Source: Pseudomonadota bacterium
GTDB taxonomy: Bacteria; Pseudomonadota; Gammaproteobacteria; Burkholderiales; Burkholderiaceae_C
DNA length: 32,021 nt
Assembly (NCBI GenBank): GCA_021798395.1
Contig: JAJZHS010000001.1
Location: 1-32,021, forward strand
Reading direction: 5' to 3'
Made by a program: the position numbers and the translations under genes
In this document: positions 21,369 through 29,438 of the stretch, piece by piece
Layout: each line of letters opens with the position of its first letter
Position numbering within the stretch: the stretch's first letter is position 1
The notes under the pieces: model-generated
What the model saw: the letters and a program-made list of their open reading frames with translations, nothing else
Database searches by the model: none
What the model was told of the DNA's origin: nothing

Positions 21369-24020
21369 TCACCGAACATGTTTTAGCGCTCCTTTGACAT
21401 GCCCCAATGCAGGGCCTGGGCGGCCGATATGGTAGCCCTGCAGCAGGTCGATGCCCAGCGTTCGCGCTGCCTCGAGCACCTCGGCGCTTTCGACGAACTC
21501 GGCGACGGTGCGGATGCCGAAGTCGGCGGCCAGCGCGGCGACTGAACGCACGATCGCCAGCGACCTCGAGTCGGCCAGCATGTCGGCGACGAACTCTCCC
21601 TCGATCTTGATGATATCGACCGGCAGCCGCTTCAGGTAGCTGAACGACGAAAAGCCCGAACCGAAGTCGTCGATCGCCAGCCGGAAGCCCTCGAGCCGCA
21701 AGTGGCGGGCGAAGCTCTCGAGCAGGGCGAGGTTCTGCACGGTGTCGCGCTCGGTCAGTTCGAACACGATGCGCCCCGGGTCGATGCCGTGGGCGCGCGT
21801 GAGCCGGCGCACGGTCTGGAAGAACTCGCCCGGAACCAGCGCGCGCGGCGAGATGTTGATGAACAGCGTGCCGTCGTAGCCGCTGCGCCGGGCGAGGTCG
21901 AAGGCCTTCTCCATGGTGATCGCGTCGAGCCGGTGGATCACCCCGGCGCGTTCGGCGATCTCGATGAACTGGTCGGCGCCGAGCAGGCGTCCGTCGGGCA
22001 GGCGGATCCGGCTGAGCACTTCGTGCGCGACGATGGCGCCGCTGCGCGCGTCGGCGATCGGCTGGAAGTGCGGCTCCAGCCAGCGCTCGTCGACCGCGCG
22101 CACGATCAGCGCGCTCTGCTCGCCGATCTGGCGGAAGGTCTCGACGACGTCGTCGGCGCTGGGCAGGGTCATGCGGTTCTTGCCCTGCGCCTTGGCCTTG
22201 TACATCATGTTGTCGGCGAACAGGAACAGGTCCTTGGCGCGCGTCGCGTGGTCCGGGTACAGCGCCAGTCCGATCGATGCGGTCGAACGCACCGGGCTGC
22301 CGTCGGCGGCCTCGAGCGCGACGCCGGCGATCGCGCCCAGCACCCGCTGCGCCGCCTCGTAGGGCATCGCGCCGTCGATCTGCGGCAGCACGATGGCGAA
22401 CTCGTCGCCGCCGTAGCGCGCGAAGATGTCGCCCTTGCGCAGCACCGCGTGCACCGCGGGCGCGATCGCCTGCAGCAGGCGGTCGCCGACGGTGTGGCCG
22501 TGGGTGTCGTTGACGTGCTTGAAGTTGTCGAGGTCGACGATGAGCAGCGCGAAGCGCTGCTCGTGGCGCTCGGCGCGCAGGATCTCGTAATCGAGCAGTT
22601 CCCAGAAAATGCGCTGGTTGAAGATCTGGGTCAGCGGGTCGCGGGTGGCGTAGAACTCGAGGTCGCGGGTGTACTTGGAAATCGCCTTGACCGAGCCGAC
22701 GACGTTGAGCAGCGTCGACAGGATCGACTCGGTGATCAGGCTCCGCGTCGGGTCGTGGTGGATTCCGACCTGCACCCCGATTCCGGCGATGCCGCCGATC
22801 TTCGGCGTGTCGACGACCAGCGCCTTGGTGTGCATGTCGATGTCTTCGCGGCCCACCGGCAGCGTCGGCGCCGACACGTCGGCGACGTGGTGGCGCACGC
22901 CGAGCCCGGCGCCGCAGTCGCCGAAGCAGCCCCCCTCCTCCTCGTCCAGCCGGGCGCGCAGCGCCTGCTCGAATTCCTCGCGCGCCTGCGGCGTCGGCGG
23001 GCAGCGCCAGAACACTTCGAGGTCGTGCAGTTCGTCGTCGACCTTGAACACCGAGAACAGCACGTAGACGTCGATCACCTGATTGATGTCGAGCAGCAGC
23101 TGGCGCACGTGCTCGCGCCAGTCGCGCACCATTTCGGAGGTGATGACGAAGCGTTCCAGCAGACTGATTTCGAGCTCCAGCAGCCCCTTGTCGACGGCGA
23201 AGCCGTGCAGCCGCCCGGCGAGCTTGCCGACCTCGCCGACGATGGCGTCGATGTCGGCGAAGCCGGCGCCGGAAGTCGGCTGCTGCAGCCGCTCCAGGTC
23301 GGAGACGCGGTTGACGTCGTCGATGCGGCTGCGTAGGTCGCCGAGCGCGCCGCGCAGCCTGCGGCTCAGCAGCAGCGCGACGAGCAGCGCGGCGGCGATC
23401 GGCAGCGGCGCCAGCCACGCCAGCGTGCGCAGGAAGTTGCGCCGTGCGCGCGACAGCAGCGGAACCAGGTTCTGGCGCACGTCGATCGCGCCCAGCGCCT
23501 GCCCCGGGCGCGCGTCGCTGTGGCAGCCCATGCAGCGGTTGCGCGCCAGCAGCGGATAGACGTAGCGCGCACCGGCCGCGCTGCCGCCTTCCTGCGCCTG
23601 CCCGCTGCGCAGCACCCCGGCGACGACGGGGTCGATCGGCGGCTGCGCGATCGCGCCGTACTCGCGCGCGACGACCGGCGCGCGGTAGATCTGCAGCGTG
23701 TACGGCGTGCCGGCGAAGGCGCTGCGCGTCGACGCGAGGTAGGACTCGAGCTCCGCGCGCGTCCAGCCGCGGCTCATGATCTGGTACATCGACGCGAAGG
23801 TCTGCCGCGCGACCAGCGCGGCAACGTTGTGCGCGTCCTCGTGCACGGTGCGGTCGTACACCGCGGCGACGATCGCGTACATCACCGCCGACAGCAGCAG
23901 CGACAGCGCGACGGCGACGACGATGATGAAACCGGGAATGGTGCGCGCGAATTGCGGCACGAAGCGCGGCCCGAAGCGCGGCCCGAAGCGCGGCATGAAG
24001 CGCGCTGTGCAGGCTTGCAT
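21369..24020 (-). CDS. Membrane GGDEF-EAL protein with periplasmic haem-c site
   Basis: 883 residues. TM1 (about 27-55), a periplasmic domain with CMGCH (Cys163, Cys166, His167), a covalent haem-c signature, TM2 (about 198-218), a cytoplasmic linker and GAF-like region to about 440, GGDEF domain (GGDEF at 537-541, with RKGD five residues before it, an intact inhibitory I-site), then an EAL domain with EVLSR (Glu667), NISP, ELTERDT and DDFGSGFSS. Both c-di-GMP synthesis and hydrolysis motifs look intact, except that KIDG is KIEG. The haem domain resembles DUF3365/Tll0287-type sensors. ATG 24020 or 23996 may be the start; the N-terminus contains 4-residue repeats. Transcribed away from the second receptor gene. 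Confidence 0.92.
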   Translation of the reverse strand: MQACTARFMPRFGPRFGPRFVPQFARTIPGFIIVVAVALSLLLSAVMYAIVAAVYDRTVHEDAHNVAALVARQTFASMYQIMSRGWTRAELESYLASTRSAFAGTPYTLQIYRAPVVAREYGAIAQPPIDPVVAGVLRSGQAQEGGSAAGARYVYPLLARNRCMGCHSDARPGQALGAIDVRQNLVPLLSRARRNFLRTLAWLAPLPIAAALLVALLLSRRLRGALGDLRSRIDDVNRVSDLERLQQPTSGAGFADIDAIVGEVGKLAGRLHGFAVDKGLLELEISLLERFVITSEMVRDWREHVRQLLLDINQVIDVYVLFSVFKVDDELHDLEVFWRCPPTPQAREEFEQALRARLDEEEGGCFGDCGAGLGVRHHVADVSAPTLPVGREDIDMHTKALVVDTPKIGGIAGIGVQVGIHHDPTRSLITESILSTLLNVVGSVKAISKYTRDLEFYATRDPLTQIFNQRIFWELLDYEILRAERHEQRFALLIVDLDNFKHVNDTHGHTVGDRLLQAIAPAVHAVLRKGDIFARYGGDEFAIVLPQIDGAMPYEAAQRVLGAIAGVALEAADGSPVRSTASIGLALYPDHATRAKDLFLFADNMMYKAKAQGKNRMTLPSADDVVETFRQIGEQSALIVRAVDERWLEPHFQPIADARSGAIVAHEVLSRIRLPDGRLLGADQFIEIAERAGVIHRLDAITMEKAFDLARRSGYDGTLFINISPRALVPGEFFQTVRRLTRAHGIDPGRIVFELTERDTVQNLALLESFARHLRLEGFRLAIDDFGSGFSSFSYLKRLPVDIIKIEGEFVADMLADSRSLAIVRSVAALAADFGIRTVAEFVESAEVLEAARTLGIDLLQGYHIGRPGPALGHVKGALKHVR
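23961..24006. repeat. 12-bp tandem repeat in the GGDEF-EAL N-terminus
   Basis: Unit GAAGCGCGGCCC, almost four copies (23961-23972, 23973-23984, 23985-23996 with two changes, then a partial). It encodes Pro-Arg-Phe-Gly repeats in the cytoplasmic tail before TM1. The unit is a multiple of three, so copy-number change would alter tail length without a frameshift. Confidence 0.7.
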
Positions 24021-24021
24021 G

Positions 24022-24105
24022 TCAGGCGACGCCCGTGGCGCGACCGACTGTCGTCATCGTCTCGATCGGCAGACCGTTGAGCATCGCTTGTCCTTGCAGG
24101 TACAT
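24022..24105 (-). CDS. Possible 27-residue upstream ORF
   Basis: Starts ATG 24105, ends TGA two bases before the first start of the GGDEF-EAL gene. Codon use resembles real genes (GCGATGCTCAACGGTCTGCC region) but no good Shine-Dalgarno is seen and the product (starting MYLQGQAMLNGLPIETM) is unrecognised. Either a short leader ORF or the remnant of a gene end. Confidence 0.25.
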   Translation of the reverse strand: MYLQGQAMLNGLPIETMTTVGRATGVA

Positions 24106-24332
24106 GCTTGACCGCGACCTGCCTATTGCCCCGGCGGCGCTTAAATGAATTTAAATGTAACTTTACGTGCGTATAAATGTATTCTAGTGCCTATTCGTTT
24201 GAACACATTCGCTGCTGGATGCCGCTGGCGGGCGCTCTGGCAAGAGGCTTTGATGCAGGGTAAATGCGCGTTGAACGACCTTTCCCATCTCCGACATAAG
24301 GGTTTTCCCTCGTACCATGAGCGACAGTTATA

Positions 24333-24371
24333 GTTTCATGTGAAAATCATATGTCATGATATTAAACGTCA
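24333..24371 (+). repeat. Shared 39-bp bipartite element, copy B
   Basis: GTTTCATGTGAAAAT, 19 bases, CGTCA; see copy A at 20648. Here it contains the dyad TTTCATG/CATGAAA (24334-24340, 24370-24376) and two GTCATGA repeats one and a half turns apart. It lies 90 bp upstream of the second transmembrane receptor, same orientation. The remainder of the gap 24106-24460 is AT-rich at 24140-24190 and shows no convincing gene. Confidence 0.5.
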
Positions 24372-24460
24372 TGAAATGTTGATCCTTCCGCCCGGAAATC
24401 CGACAACACCGGCCACACCCTGGCGTCAAGCGATCACCCCCACCGAACGGAGAAAGCAAC

Positions 24461-26071
24461 ATGCTCGTGAAACGGAAGCTCGGCCTCGCGTTCGCGCTCA
24501 GCGCGTTGATCACCGTCGCGGTCGGCGTGTTTTCCATCACCCGCATCGACAAACTCATCGCCGGCATCGATCAGCTCAACCAGGTCTGGGTTCCCGGCCT
24601 GACGGCCGACAGCAACCTGAACGCCGACTTGATGGACGCACGGCGAACCGAATTCCGGCTGCTCGCCAACGCCAACGCCGGTGGTGGCGCTCTGAACTAT
24701 TCGATCGGCAAGATCCATCACAAGGAAGCCCTGATTCACGATGACTTCGCCCAGATGTACAAGTACGCGGGCACACCGGCGCTGCGCGCCGTCGTCGATA
24801 CCCTGCACGATTCCTGGCGCGTCTATCGCAAGGCCTTGAACACGCAGATCGCCCTGGTCCAGCAAAACCAGCTTCCCCAGGCCATCGCCCTCGCCGACGG
24901 GGCGAACCACACACTGTTCCAGGATTACAACGGGAAGACGGATGCGATGGTTGACTTCATCGGCCGGGCCTCCAAAGCGCTGGTTTCGCAGGAAACCGCC
25001 GCCGCGTCCACGGCCATCCAGTTCACCATCGGCGCGCTCATCGCGGCGGTGCTGGTCGGCACGGTTTTGAGCGTGATGATCGTCCGCGCGATCAACCGGC
25101 CCCTGGCCGAGGCGGTGCACACCGCCGACCGTGTGGCCGCAGGCGACCTGACGGTGGAGGCGACAAGCGACGCCCGCGACGAGTTCGGGCAGTTGCTCAG
25201 GTCCCTGGGCAACATGGTGCACAAGCTTGGCGCAACCATGACGACCATCCGCGAAGCGGCCGAGAACCTGGCTTCGGCTTCCGCGCAGGTCTCGGCCACC
25301 TCGCAGACCCTGTCCCAGGGAGCGTCCCAGCAAGCTTCGTCGGTCGACGAGACTTCAGCCGCGCTGGAGCAGTCCAGCGCCTCGGTGCGCCAAAACGCGG
25401 ACAACGCCCAACAGACCGCGACCATGGCCGAGGACGCGGCCCGGCAGGCTCGCCAGGGCGGCGACGCCGTGGGCAAGACCGTGACCGACATGCAGCGTAT
25501 TGCCGAGCAGATTTCCATCATCGACGACATCGCCTACCAGACCAATATGCTGGCCCTCAACGCGGCCATCGAGGCGGCCCGCGCCGGCGAGCACGGCAAG
25601 GGATTCGCCGTGGTGGCGGCCGAAGTCAGGAAACTGGCCGAGCGCGCACAACTGGCGTCGCGGGAGATCGGCGACCTGGCGCGCACCTCGGTCAAACAGG
25701 CCGAAGGCGCCGGCGATCTGCTGCAGGCCATGGTGCCCGTCATCGCCAAGACCGCCGACCTGGTGGCCGAAATCAACGCCGCCAGCAGCGAGCAGGCCAC
25801 CGGGATCGGTCAGATCAACGACGCCATCGGCCAGATCAGCTCGGCGACCCAGCACAACGCCTCGGCGTCCGAACAGCTGGCGGCCACGGCCGAGGAGATG
25901 AGCGCCCAGGCCCAGCAGTTGCAGGAGACCGTGGCCCAGTTCAAGCTTGCAGGGGGCGCGTCGGGCAAACCCGCCGGCCCGAGGCCAGCGGCGTCGGCGG
26001 GCGTGACCAAGGCCGCCGCCGCGCCCGAACCGCGAATCGCTGCCGCCGCAGCCGAGTTCGTCCGATTCTGA
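24461..26071 (+). CDS. Transmembrane methyl-accepting chemotaxis protein
   Basis: 536 residues. TM1 about 7-28, periplasmic helical domain with several His/Tyr residues (KIHHKEALIHDDF), TM2 about 187-211, HAMP, signalling coiled coil with DDIAYQTNMLALNAAIEAARAG at the tip, and a Pro/Ala-rich linker ending in EFVRF, again x-aromatic-x-x-Phe as in the other transmembrane receptor. It stands alone, divergent from the GGDEF-EAL gene. Shine-Dalgarno GGAGA precedes the ATG. The ligand is unknown. The near-identical tip and C-terminus suggest it works with the che operon upstream. Confidence 0.94.
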   Translation: MLVKRKLGLAFALSALITVAVGVFSITRIDKLIAGIDQLNQVWVPGLTADSNLNADLMDARRTEFRLLANANAGGGALNYSIGKIHHKEALIHDDFAQMYKYAGTPALRAVVDTLHDSWRVYRKALNTQIALVQQNQLPQAIALADGANHTLFQDYNGKTDAMVDFIGRASKALVSQETAAASTAIQFTIGALIAAVLVGTVLSVMIVRAINRPLAEAVHTADRVAAGDLTVEATSDARDEFGQLLRSLGNMVHKLGATMTTIREAAENLASASAQVSATSQTLSQGASQQASSVDETSAALEQSSASVRQNADNAQQTATMAEDAARQARQGGDAVGKTVTDMQRIAEQISIIDDIAYQTNMLALNAAIEAARAGEHGKGFAVVAAEVRKLAERAQLASREIGDLARTSVKQAEGAGDLLQAMVPVIAKTADLVAEINAASSEQATGIGQINDAIGQISSATQHNASASEQLAATAEEMSAQAQQLQETVAQFKLAGGASGKPAGPRPAASAGVTKAAAAPEPRIAAAAAEFVRF

Positions 26072-26240
26072 CCCGGTGCCGAGCGCGTTGCGGCAGGTCG
26101 CGCGTGGGGGGACACGTCACGCCCGACCCGTGGATCGACGCGCCTGCTCGGCGTACATGGCGAGACCAGACTGGGTTCTGGCATGCCGGGGGAGGATGAC
26201 GCGACGCACACCGCCACCGATCATCGAGGTCTGACACGAA

Positions 26241-26263
26241 CGGGGCCGGCGTGGCCCCGGCCG
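26241..26263 (-). terminator. GC hairpin after hflX
   Basis: CGGGGCC (26241-26247) and GGCCCCG (26253-26259) pair around GGCGT; an overlapping GGCCGG/CCGGCC alternative exists. It lies immediately 3' of the hflX stop on the minus strand and may also serve the convergent receptor gene. T content after it is modest. Confidence 0.4.
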
Positions 26264-26264
26264 T

Positions 26265-27635
26265 CTACGACGCGTCCTGTGGCGGCGCGTCGGAGCCGGC
26301 GCGCGCGTGCAGCGCGCGGATCGTCGCGGCGTCTGCGCGCACGCGAAACACCGCGCCCGCATCGTCCGCGCTCTCGTCGAGGACCTCGCAATTCGCGTAG
26401 ATCTCGCGGCGCAGCTGCTGCGCGGACCACGGCAGGCGCAGCGCGACCTCGACGAGGTCCTTCTGGAAGAACGCCACGATGACACCGCGCAATGCCGCGA
26501 CGTCGTCGGGGCGGCGCGCGCTCATCACGATGCAGGACGGGTAGGTCGCGCGCAGTTCGCGCTCGAGCGCCTGCTGCGCCTGCGCGTCGCCGACCTGGTC
26601 GATCTTGTTGAACACGCGGATGCGCGGCACGTCCTGCGCGCCGATTTCGGCCAGCACGTCGTCGGTGACCTGGCGCTGGCGATCGAAACCGGGGTCGCTG
26701 GCGTCGATCACGTGCAGCAGCAGCGATGCGTCCAGCGCCTCGTCAAGCGTCGACTTGAACGACTCGACCAGGCCGTGGGGAAGGTTCTTGATGAACCCCA
26801 CCGTGTCGCTGACCAGAACCCGCGGAACGCTCTCGGGGTGAAGCACGCGCACGGTGGTGTCCAGGGTCGCGAACAGCTTGTTGGCCACCAGCACCTCGCT
26901 GCCGGTGAGCGCGCGCATCAACGTGGACTTTCCGGCATTCGTGTACCCGACCAGCGCCACCGACGCGATGCCCTGCCCCTGCTGGCGACGCGCGCGCTGG
27001 GTCTGGCGCTCGGCGCCCATCGCATCGATGTCCGCCTGCAGCTCGGCGATGCGGTCGCGGATCTTGCGCCGATCGAGTTCGGTGTGCGACTCGCCGGCAC
27101 CGCGGCCGCCGACGCCGCTGCGCTGCCGGCCCTGCGGTCCGGCCAGCTTGGCCGCCTCGCGAAGACGCGGCGCCATATACCCCAGGCGCGCGATCTCGAC
27201 CTGCGCCCGGGCGGCGCGGGAGCGCGCGTGGCGATGGAAGATCTCGAGGATGACCATGGTGCGGTCCATCACCGCACAGCCGACGGCCTTCTCGAGGTTG
27301 CGCGCCTGCGAAGGCGAGATCTCGTGGTCGATCAGCAGCGCCTGGATACCTTCGAGCTCGGGGTTGGTCGCGTGCCCCGGCCGTGCGTCGTGCCCGGCGC
27401 CGGACTGGCTTTCGACATACGCGCGCACCTCATCGCGCTTGCCGGCGCCGAGATACGCGGTGGTGTCGAAGTTGGCGCGCTTCTGCGTGAACGTCTGCAC
27501 GACCCGGTAGCCCAGGGTCTTGGCCAGCTCCCGCAACTCCGCGAGCGAGGATTCGAAGTCCGCGTCGCTCACGTCAGGCAGTTGCACCGCGGCAACGACG
27601 GCGTCGAGCGGTTTGTCCTGCGGGTCTGGCTGCAT
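26265..27635 (-). CDS. hflX: GTPase HflX
   Basis: 456 residues from ATG 27635 (AGGA upstream); an earlier in-frame start would add 37 Pro/Arg-rich residues. An N-terminal HflX domain contains YLGAGKRDEV and DRTMVILEIFHRHARS; a coiled-coil linker is followed by the G domain: GYTNAGKST (G1), DTTVR (G2), DTVGF (G3), NKID (G4). HflX is a ribosome-associated GTPase that splits stalled 70S ribosomes, for example after heat shock. In many betaproteobacteria hflX follows hfq and precedes hflK/hflC; none of these is here, so this is either a second copy or a rearranged locus. Confidence 0.95.
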   Translation of the reverse strand: MQPDPQDKPLDAVVAAVQLPDVSDADFESSLAELRELAKTLGYRVVQTFTQKRANFDTTAYLGAGKRDEVRAYVESQSGAGHDARPGHATNPELEGIQALLIDHEISPSQARNLEKAVGCAVMDRTMVILEIFHRHARSRAARAQVEIARLGYMAPRLREAAKLAGPQGRQRSGVGGRGAGESHTELDRRKIRDRIAELQADIDAMGAERQTQRARRQQGQGIASVALVGYTNAGKSTLMRALTGSEVLVANKLFATLDTTVRVLHPESVPRVLVSDTVGFIKNLPHGLVESFKSTLDEALDASLLLHVIDASDPGFDRQRQVTDDVLAEIGAQDVPRIRVFNKIDQVGDAQAQQALERELRATYPSCIVMSARRPDDVAALRGVIVAFFQKDLVEVALRLPWSAQQLRREIYANCEVLDESADDAGAVFRVRADAATIRALHARAGSDAPPQDAS

Positions 27636-27807
27636 GGGGTCCTGGCGTGGCGAAGGTGGAGCCGTATCGTACGCGCTCGGGCGCGCGGCGGCGCTTTCCC
27701 GCTGGAACCGCAAGACGTGCGCGTCCGCGCCGGGAGGCACAAGCAAGATGGCCCCTCGCCGACACCATGAAGCTTCGCTCCCAACGACTGCGGAAGGTCG
27801 CCACCAA

Positions 27808-27826
27808 CCTAGCTAGGCTAGACTAG
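27808..27826. promoter_or_regulatory. CTAG-rich operator upstream of the Phd/PIN module
   Basis: The 10-bp palindrome CCTAGCTAGG (27808-27817) is followed by CTAGACTAG, giving four copies of the rare tetramer CTAG in under 20 bp. It ends 34 bp before the antitoxin ATG. Antitoxin binding sites of this kind lie over promoters; no clear -35/-10 pair was found. Confidence 0.5.
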
Positions 27827-27860
27827 AATGGAGCCAGATCTGTGATTGCCAGGAAACACC

Positions 27861-28109
27861 ATGCGCACCGTGAACATGTTTGATGCCAAGTCCTCGCTTT
27901 CACGCCTGGTCGACGCCATCGAACAAGGACGTGAACGGGAGATCGTGATCGCGCGCAACGGACGACCTGCAGCGAAGCTCGTCGCGGTGGGCGAGCCAGC
28001 GCCGGGCAACCGCCTCGGCGTTGCCAAGGGGCGCTTCGAAGTGCCCGAGGACATCGACGGTCACAACGCCGAGGTGGCTCGACTGTTCGGCCTGGCGTCA
28101 GCGCCATGA
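27861..28109 (+). CDS. Phd/YefM-family antitoxin
   Basis: 82 residues. The N-terminus MRTVNMFDAKSSLSRLVDAI and EIVIARNGRPAAKLVAV are the DNA-binding and dimer core of Phd/YefM antitoxins; the C-terminal segment LGVAKGRFEVPEDID is the part that wraps the toxin. AGGAAA precedes the ATG. The toxin ATG overlaps its stop as ATGA. It probably represses its own operon through the CTAG-rich site upstream. Confidence 0.93.
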   Translation: MRTVNMFDAKSSLSRLVDAIEQGREREIVIARNGRPAAKLVAVGEPAPGNRLGVAKGRFEVPEDIDGHNAEVARLFGLASAP

Positions 28110-28492
28110 ACCTGCTGCTGGATACCCACGTGGCGCTGTGGGCCATCACCGACAGTCCCAGGCTCACGGTTCGCGCGCGCCAGCTGATCGCTTCGCCGCG
28201 CTCGTCCATCTGGATCAGCGCGGCGACGATCTGGGAGATCACGATCAAGCACGGACTTCATTGCGGCGACATGCCGGTTTCCGGCCAGGACGCCCTCCGC
28301 TACTTCCGCGAGTCGGGCTATCGGCTGCTCGCCATCGAGCCCGAGCATGCCGCGGCGATCGCGGATCTCGCGCCGCACCACCAGGACCCCTTCGATCGCA
28401 TGCTGGTCGCGCAGGCACTGACCGAGCCGATGCGACTGGTCACGCACGATGCCGTCGTGGCTCGCTACAGCGACTCGATCATCGCCGTGTGA
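28106..28492 (+). CDS. PIN-domain (VapC-type) toxin
   Basis: 128 residues, a full PIN ribonuclease. Acidic active-site residues appear in order in LLLDTHVALWA (Asp6), ATIWEITIK (Glu), DPFDRMLVAQA (Asp) and VTHDAVVARY (Asp). VapC toxins cut tRNA or rRNA; the target is not predictable. Translationally coupled to the Phd-type antitoxin. The following 187 bp contain no supported gene, though a short coding-like tail ending ENLALKDWLKSHTPA (stop at 28569) could be gene debris. Confidence 0.93.
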   Translation: MNLLLDTHVALWAITDSPRLTVRARQLIASPRSSIWISAATIWEITIKHGLHCGDMPVSGQDALRYFRESGYRLLAIEPEHAAAIADLAPHHQDPFDRMLVAQALTEPMRLVTHDAVVARYSDSIIAV

Positions 28493-28635
28493 CGGCAGGC
28501 GGCTCGCCCGCGCGACGGGCGGAAAACCTGGCCCTGAAGGACTGGCTCAAGTCCCATACGCCGGCGTGAATCGCCCGGCCTGCACCACTCCGCCCATGTC
28601 CCATCCGCCCAGCCGGGCAAGTAATTTCATTGCAA

Positions 28636-28651
28636 TCATCGATTACGATGA
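28636..28651. promoter_or_regulatory. Palindromic operator of the FitAB module
   Basis: TCATCG-ATTA-CGATGA is a perfect dyad 29 bp before the antitoxin start, in a short AT-rich stretch. Ribbon-helix-helix antitoxins of the FitA type bind such inverted repeats in their own promoter. Confidence 0.5.
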
Positions 28652-28679
28652 CAGCATTGCCAACAAACCGGAGAGCGGG

Positions 28680-28937
28680 ATGGCCAGCATCACGATTCGC
28701 AATCTGGACGATGACACCAAACACAGGCTGAGAGTTCGCGCAGCGATGCACGGCCGCTCGATGGAAGAGGAGGCGCGAGAAATCCTCCGGCGCGTCATGA
28801 ACGAAAGCGCGCCACCACGCGACCTTGCCGCGGCGATTCGATCTCGCCTGACGCCGGCAGCCCGCGCGGACGTCCAACTGCCCGCGCGCGAGCCGATGCG
28901 CGAGCCGCCGGCGTTCGACCAAAGAAGCGAGCCATGA
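28680..28937 (+). CDS. FitA-like ribbon-helix-helix antitoxin
   Basis: 85 residues starting MASITIRNLDDDTKHRLRVRA, the ribbon-helix-helix DNA-binding segment, then MHGRSMEEEAREILRRV, exact FitA/StbC pattern. The C-terminal half (LTPAARADVQLPAREP) would bind and block the PIN toxin. GGAG lies 6-10 bases upstream. Its stop overlaps the toxin ATG. Confidence 0.93.
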   Translation: MASITIRNLDDDTKHRLRVRAAMHGRSMEEEAREILRRVMNESAPPRDLAAAIRSRLTPAARADVQLPAREPMREPPAFDQRSEP

Positions 28938-29365
28938 TCGTCCTCGACGCCAACGTCCTCTCCGAGCTGCTGCGCCCAAATCCCGCCAGACAGGTGGAAA
29001 CCTGGCTGTCCGCGCAGGACGGATCGGAGATCTATTTCACAGCGGTGGGCGAAGCCGAACTGCGACACGGTGTGGCGATCATGCCGGCAGGCAAACGCCA
29101 AGCCGAGCTTTCCAGCGCCATCGAAGGCTTGCTTGGCGAGGACTTTCGGGAACGAATTCTTCCCTTCGACCGCGCCGCGGCCCGAGCCTACGCCACCATC
29201 GCTGCCGAGCGCCGCGCCGCGGGCCGGCCCATCAGCCAATTCGATTGCCAGATCTGCGCAATCGCCCTCGCCAACGAGGCCGTGGTCGCGACGCGAAATA
29301 CGGCCGACTTCGAAGGCTGCGGAGTCGTGGTGATCGATCCGTGGAGCACCCGCACATCTTCTTGA
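28934..29365 (+). CDS. FitB-like PIN-domain toxin
   Basis: 143 residues. MIVLDANVLSELLRP (Asp5), GEAELRHGV (Glu), ISQFDCQICAIA (Asp) and VATRNTADFEGCGV (Asp) are the PIN metal-binding positions and the typical FitB/VapC C-terminus. Coupled to the FitA-type antitoxin (ATGA overlap). It differs clearly from the PIN toxin at 28106, so this is a second module rather than a duplication. Confidence 0.93.
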   Translation: MIVLDANVLSELLRPNPARQVETWLSAQDGSEIYFTAVGEAELRHGVAIMPAGKRQAELSSAIEGLLGEDFRERILPFDRAAARAYATIAAERRAAGRPISQFDCQICAIALANEAVVATRNTADFEGCGVVVIDPWSTRTSS

Positions 29366-29438
29366 GCCGAAGGAGGCGGTTCGCGCTTCCCGCGCACGCT
29401 GCGTCGCGCTACGAGAACACCCTGACTGCTGAGATGAT

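Noticed and set aside
24145..24333. 62-codon frame in the gap before receptor 2
   Set aside because: AT-rich start, mixed codon use, no Shine-Dalgarno, no family; likely chance.
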